DNA from: an uncultured Rhodanobacter sp. | GTDB lineage: Bacteria > Pseudomonadota > Gammaproteobacteria > Xanthomonadales > Rhodanobacteraceae | Length of the DNA: 8,216 bases | Direction: 5' to 3' | Assembly (NCBI GenBank): GCA_903827735.1 | Contig: CAIKJM010000055.1 | Location: 1-8,216, forward strand | Shown here: piece by piece, positions 6,015 to 8,216 of the stretch | Layout: every line of letters starts with the position of its first letter | How positions within the stretch are numbered: position 1 is the first letter of the stretch | Made by a program: the position numbers and the translations under genes | The notes under the pieces: generated by a model | The model's database searches: none | The model's input: the letters and a program-made list of their open reading frames with translations, nothing else | What the model was told of the DNA's origin: nothing

Positions 6015-7805
6015 ATGTTGCCGAAAGGATTTTTCGATCGTCGCACGGTAGTGATGGCGGGTCTGGCCTTGGTGCTGGCCAGTAGCGCTTTTGCCGCCAC
6101 TGCAAACAACAGCGCCGCCAGCACCAGTCCGGTCGGCTCGACCAATGTCACGGTGGCCGACCCCACCGTACCGCGGCCGCCGGGCACGCCCTGCACAGTG
6201 CAGCTGTTCAGCGGCGTGGCGTTCAACGACTTCAATCCGCGGCCTTACGCTTACACGCCACCCACCGGCTGCGGCACACACTGGTCGAAAGTGGTGCTGG
6301 AAGCGGATTTTTCGGTTACCGCCGGGCGCCAGTTCGATCGCACCGCCAACCTGTGGCTCGGCGGCGTCAACCTGTATTTCGGCACCACCGAGGAACCTTC
6401 GTCCACGGTGGCGCCCAGCTGGCACGTCGAGCGCGATCTCACCGACTACAGCGCCCTGCTGCGTCAGGCCGGCAATGGTCAGGCCCTGATCGGCAACGTG
6501 GTCGACAGCACCTATACCGGCGTGATCTACGGCAGTGCCAAACTGCTGTTTTATCCCGCCTCGATCCTCGCGCCGGCGGCGCCTGCGCCCGATGCGGTGA
6601 TTCCATTGGGCAGCGATCCGGTCGGCAACACGGTGTCGCTGGCCACGTCGACCAGCCAATTGAGCAAGTCGCTCACCTTGCCGACCAACGTCGAGCGCGC
6701 CTATCTGGACGTGTTTGCGCAGAGCCAGAATGCCGATGAGTTCTGGTACACCTGCGTGCCCGATCAGTACGCTGCACAGGTGCAGGAATGCGGCGGCGGC
6801 AATTTCCGCGAGGCCGAAATCAGCATCGACGGTCAGCCGGCCGGCGTGGCGCCGGTGTATCCGTGGATCTACAGCGGCGGCATCGATCCCTACCTGTGGC
6901 GACCCACCACCGGCGTGCAGACGCTGAACTTCATGCCGTACCGTGTGGACCTCACGCCGTTCGCCGGCGTGCTCAGCAACGGCGCGCCGCATCAGGTCGC
7001 GGTCAGCGTGGCCGGCGCCAATGATTACTTTTCGGCAACGGCCAGCCTGTTGCTGTATCTCGACCCGCATGCGAAAACCGTCAGTGGTCAGATCGAGCGC
7101 AATACCCTGGTCGGCCAGCCGCCCGCCCCAACCATCGGCAGTACGTTGAGTACCGATGCGTCGGGCAATATCACCGGCGCCATTACCACCCAATTGAGCC
7201 GGCACTTCATCATCAGCGGCTATGCCAATACCTCGCGTGGTCGCGTAGAGACCACGGTAGATCAAACGGTGGGATTTGGTGATGTGCAGACCTTCACCAT
7301 CAACGACACCGTGTATCGGCAGATAACCGATCAGCAGACCTCGTCTGACGGTACCAGCCAGAGCAGCATCGGCGGGTTTGTCACCAGCAGCTACGCCGAG
7401 CATGTGCGTTATCCCTTGCATCTGGACGTCAACGAAGTGGCCGCCTCTGACGGCAGCTTCACCCTGGCGACCGTGGCGCATCAAGGCGACGAAAAAAATA
7501 CGGCGCACAAGCTGTTCGGCATCACGCTGTATTCGGCCAAGCTCAGCAATACGGTCGACAGCGACGACACGTTGGCCTTCGACGCCAGCGGCAACCTCAC
7601 CTCGCACAGCAACCAGCAGAGCACGCAAAGCTTCACGTTCAACGATTCGCTAGGCGGCTGCTATCGCACGGACGTCGGCAGCTTCAACGGCGCGGTGTCC
7701 AGCTACGCGACCGGCACGGGCTGCCCGAACAAACAGAACCGAGTGTTCTGGTTCACCCATCCGGATGGCTCGCCCGAGAACGGCAACGCCGTGCTTGGCT
7801 GGTGA
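6015..7805 (+). CDS. Exported PNGase A-type N-glycosidase
   Basis: A 596-residue exported protein of the peptide-N4-(N-acetyl-beta-glucosaminyl)asparagine amidase A type, which cleaves N-glycans from the asparagine of glycoproteins or glycopeptides. A signal peptide is clear: basic start, hydrophobic core at 11-24, and cleavage near AFA/AT (27-28). The family signature is seen in order: LFSGVAFNDF (64-73), NLWLGGVNLYFGTTEEP (112-128), EFWYTC (242-247), GNFREAEISIDGQPAGV (262-278), YPWIYSGGIDPYLWRPTTG (282-300) and VDLTPF (311-316). Residues from about 355 onward are rich in Thr/Ser and beta-like; I recognise no domain there. Six cysteines (C60, C86, C247, C259, C549, C570) could form disulfides in the periplasm or outside. 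GGGGAG lies 6 nt before ATG 6015; the in-frame GTG at 5967 would spoil the signal peptide. It is apparently a single-gene unit. Activity is inferred, not shown. Confidence 0.85.
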   Translation: MLPKGFFDRRTVVMAGLALVLASSAFAATANNSAASTSPVGSTNVTVADPTVPRPPGTPCTVQLFSGVAFNDFNPRPYAYTPPTGCGTHWSKVVLEADFSVTAGRQFDRTANLWLGGVNLYFGTTEEPSSTVAPSWHVERDLTDYSALLRQAGNGQALIGNVVDSTYTGVIYGSAKLLFYPASILAPAAPAPDAVIPLGSDPVGNTVSLATSTSQLSKSLTLPTNVERAYLDVFAQSQNADEFWYTCVPDQYAAQVQECGGGNFREAEISIDGQPAGVAPVYPWIYSGGIDPYLWRPTTGVQTLNFMPYRVDLTPFAGVLSNGAPHQVAVSVAGANDYFSATASLLLYLDPHAKTVSGQIERNTLVGQPPAPTIGSTLSTDASGNITGAITTQLSRHFIISGYANTSRGRVETTVDQTVGFGDVQTFTINDTVYRQITDQQTSSDGTSQSSIGGFVTSSYAEHVRYPLHLDVNEVAASDGSFTLATVAHQGDEKNTAHKLFGITLYSAKLSNTVDSDDTLAFDASGNLTSHSNQQSTQSFTFNDSLGGCYRTDVGSFNGAVSSYATGTGCPNKQNRVFWFTHPDGSPENGNAVLGW

Positions 7806-7826
7806 CAGTAGCGCACGATGAACCCC

Positions 7827-7872
7827 GACCGTCGCCCTGATTGAGGGCGACGGTCACACGATCACGCTTTTT
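7827..7872 (+). terminator. Terminator-like hairpin after the PNGase gene
   Basis: A perfect 12-bp inverted repeat (7827-7838 with 7844-7855; arms GACCGTCGCCCT and AGGGCGACGGTC) surrounds a 5-nt loop GATTG, 21 bp after the PNGase stop. A run of five T follows at 7868-7872, 12 nt after the stem. The displaced T-run is atypical for intrinsic termination, but the stem strength and position make transcript end or 3' protection likely. Confidence 0.6.
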
Positions 7873-7882
7873 CTCGCGTTTC

Positions 7883-7908
7883 GTCACGCCGCTGACATGC
7901 GGCGTGAC
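7883..7908. repeat. Second perfect hairpin in the PNGase downstream gap
   Basis: GTCACGCCGC (7883-7892) and GCGGCGTGAC (7899-7908) form a perfect 10-bp inverted repeat with a 6-nt loop TGACAT. It has no T-run on either strand, so it is not a standard terminator. It lies 76 bp upstream of the next gene, where it could be an operator or a 5'-leader stem, or a second transcript-end stem in tandem with the first. Confidence 0.45.
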
Positions 7909-7984
7909 TATGGTGACGACCGCTTCCGCCGAAGCGCCCGATCGCGGGCGTCTTCGCGCGCGGTACGATTCATGCGCGAGTGTT

Positions 7985-8216
7985 ATGTCCAAATCCCTGT
8001 CTGCTGCGTCTTCCCGACGCGGATTATTTCTTGCGGCTGTCTTCGTGCTCATCGTTCTTGCCGGCGGCATCGGCTGGTATGTACACGCAGCAGGCTCAGC
8101 CAAAGCCGATGCCGCGGATTCTTCTAGCGCGTCGACCGATGCCAGCAGCGGTGAGGGCATTCTGCTGGGTCTGGCAAAATCCGCGGTTGGCGAACACCGA
8201 ATCGTTGCGCCGGCCG
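7985..8216 (+). CDS. N-terminus of a membrane-anchored periplasmic protein (partial)
   Basis: The first 77 codons of a gene cut by the window edge. The protein starts with a basic segment (MSKSLSAASSRR), then a membrane helix at about 13-34, then a Ser/Ala/Asp-rich linker (36-55) and the start of a domain (GILLGLAKSAVGEHRIVAPA). This layout is that of an N-in signal-anchored periplasmic protein. The linker followed by an LVAPA-like block reminds me of TonB-like energy transducers with helical repeats in Xanthomonadales, but too little is present to name it. No signal-peptidase site is obvious. ATG 7985 has only a GAG 4 nt upstream; it is favoured because no other in-frame start gives the anchor layout. 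The frame is open to the end of the window. Confidence 0.65.
   Translation, partial: MSKSLSAASSRRGLFLAAVFVLIVLAGGIGWYVHAAGSAKADAADSSSASTDASSGEGILLGLAKSAVGEHRIVAPA

Noticed and set aside
6009..7628. A 539-codon open frame on the minus strand
   Set aside because: It is antisense to the PNGase gene, is Arg/Gly/His-rich, lacks recognisable motifs, and arises from the G/C third-position bias. The plus-strand protein has a signal peptide and family motifs.

Overview
The window is GC-rich with strong G/C preference at third codon positions. Gene content and protein sequence look like a gammaproteobacterium of the Xanthomonadales (Lysobacterales), most likely Rhodanobacteraceae (the Dyella/Rhodanobacter/Frateuria group). 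The placement rests on protein flavour and gene order read by eye, not on a marker gene. No rRNA, tRNA, CRISPR array, insertion sequence or phage gene is visible.

Layout. (1) Positions 51-1131, minus strand: a small lipoprotein of the LptM (YifL) type followed 10 bp later by dapF (diaminopimelate epimerase), a compact operon linking outer-membrane LPS-translocon maturation with lysine/peptidoglycan precursor synthesis. A good -10 box precedes it. (2) 1258-1947, plus strand, divergent: a conserved two-helix membrane protein of unknown function. (3) 2006-4312: a divergent pair, a GNAT acetyltransferase (minus) and a large RimK-like ATP-grasp ligase with an RLAN-type N-terminal domain (plus), separated by about 350 bp. 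This resembles predicted peptide/protein-modifying amidoligase modules; the C39 peptidase often fused to this GNAT is absent here. (4) 4332-4604, minus: a small two-helix membrane protein. (5) 4804-5897, plus: aroE (shikimate dehydrogenase) overlapping by GTGA a short eight-cysteine YkgJ-family protein. (6) 6015-7805, plus: an exported peptide-N-glycosidase A-type enzyme (glycoprotein deglycosylation) preceded by a three-segment repeat able to form two exclusive hairpins, and followed by a perfect 12-bp terminator-like hairpin and a second perfect 10-bp hairpin. (7) 7985 to the end, plus: the start of a membrane-anchored periplasmic protein cut by the window edge.

Most of the window is core metabolism. 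The parts of real interest are the RLAN/ATP-grasp plus GNAT pair, the eukaryote-like PNGase A homologue, several substitutions at normally conserved AroE positions, and the stem-loops around the PNGase gene.
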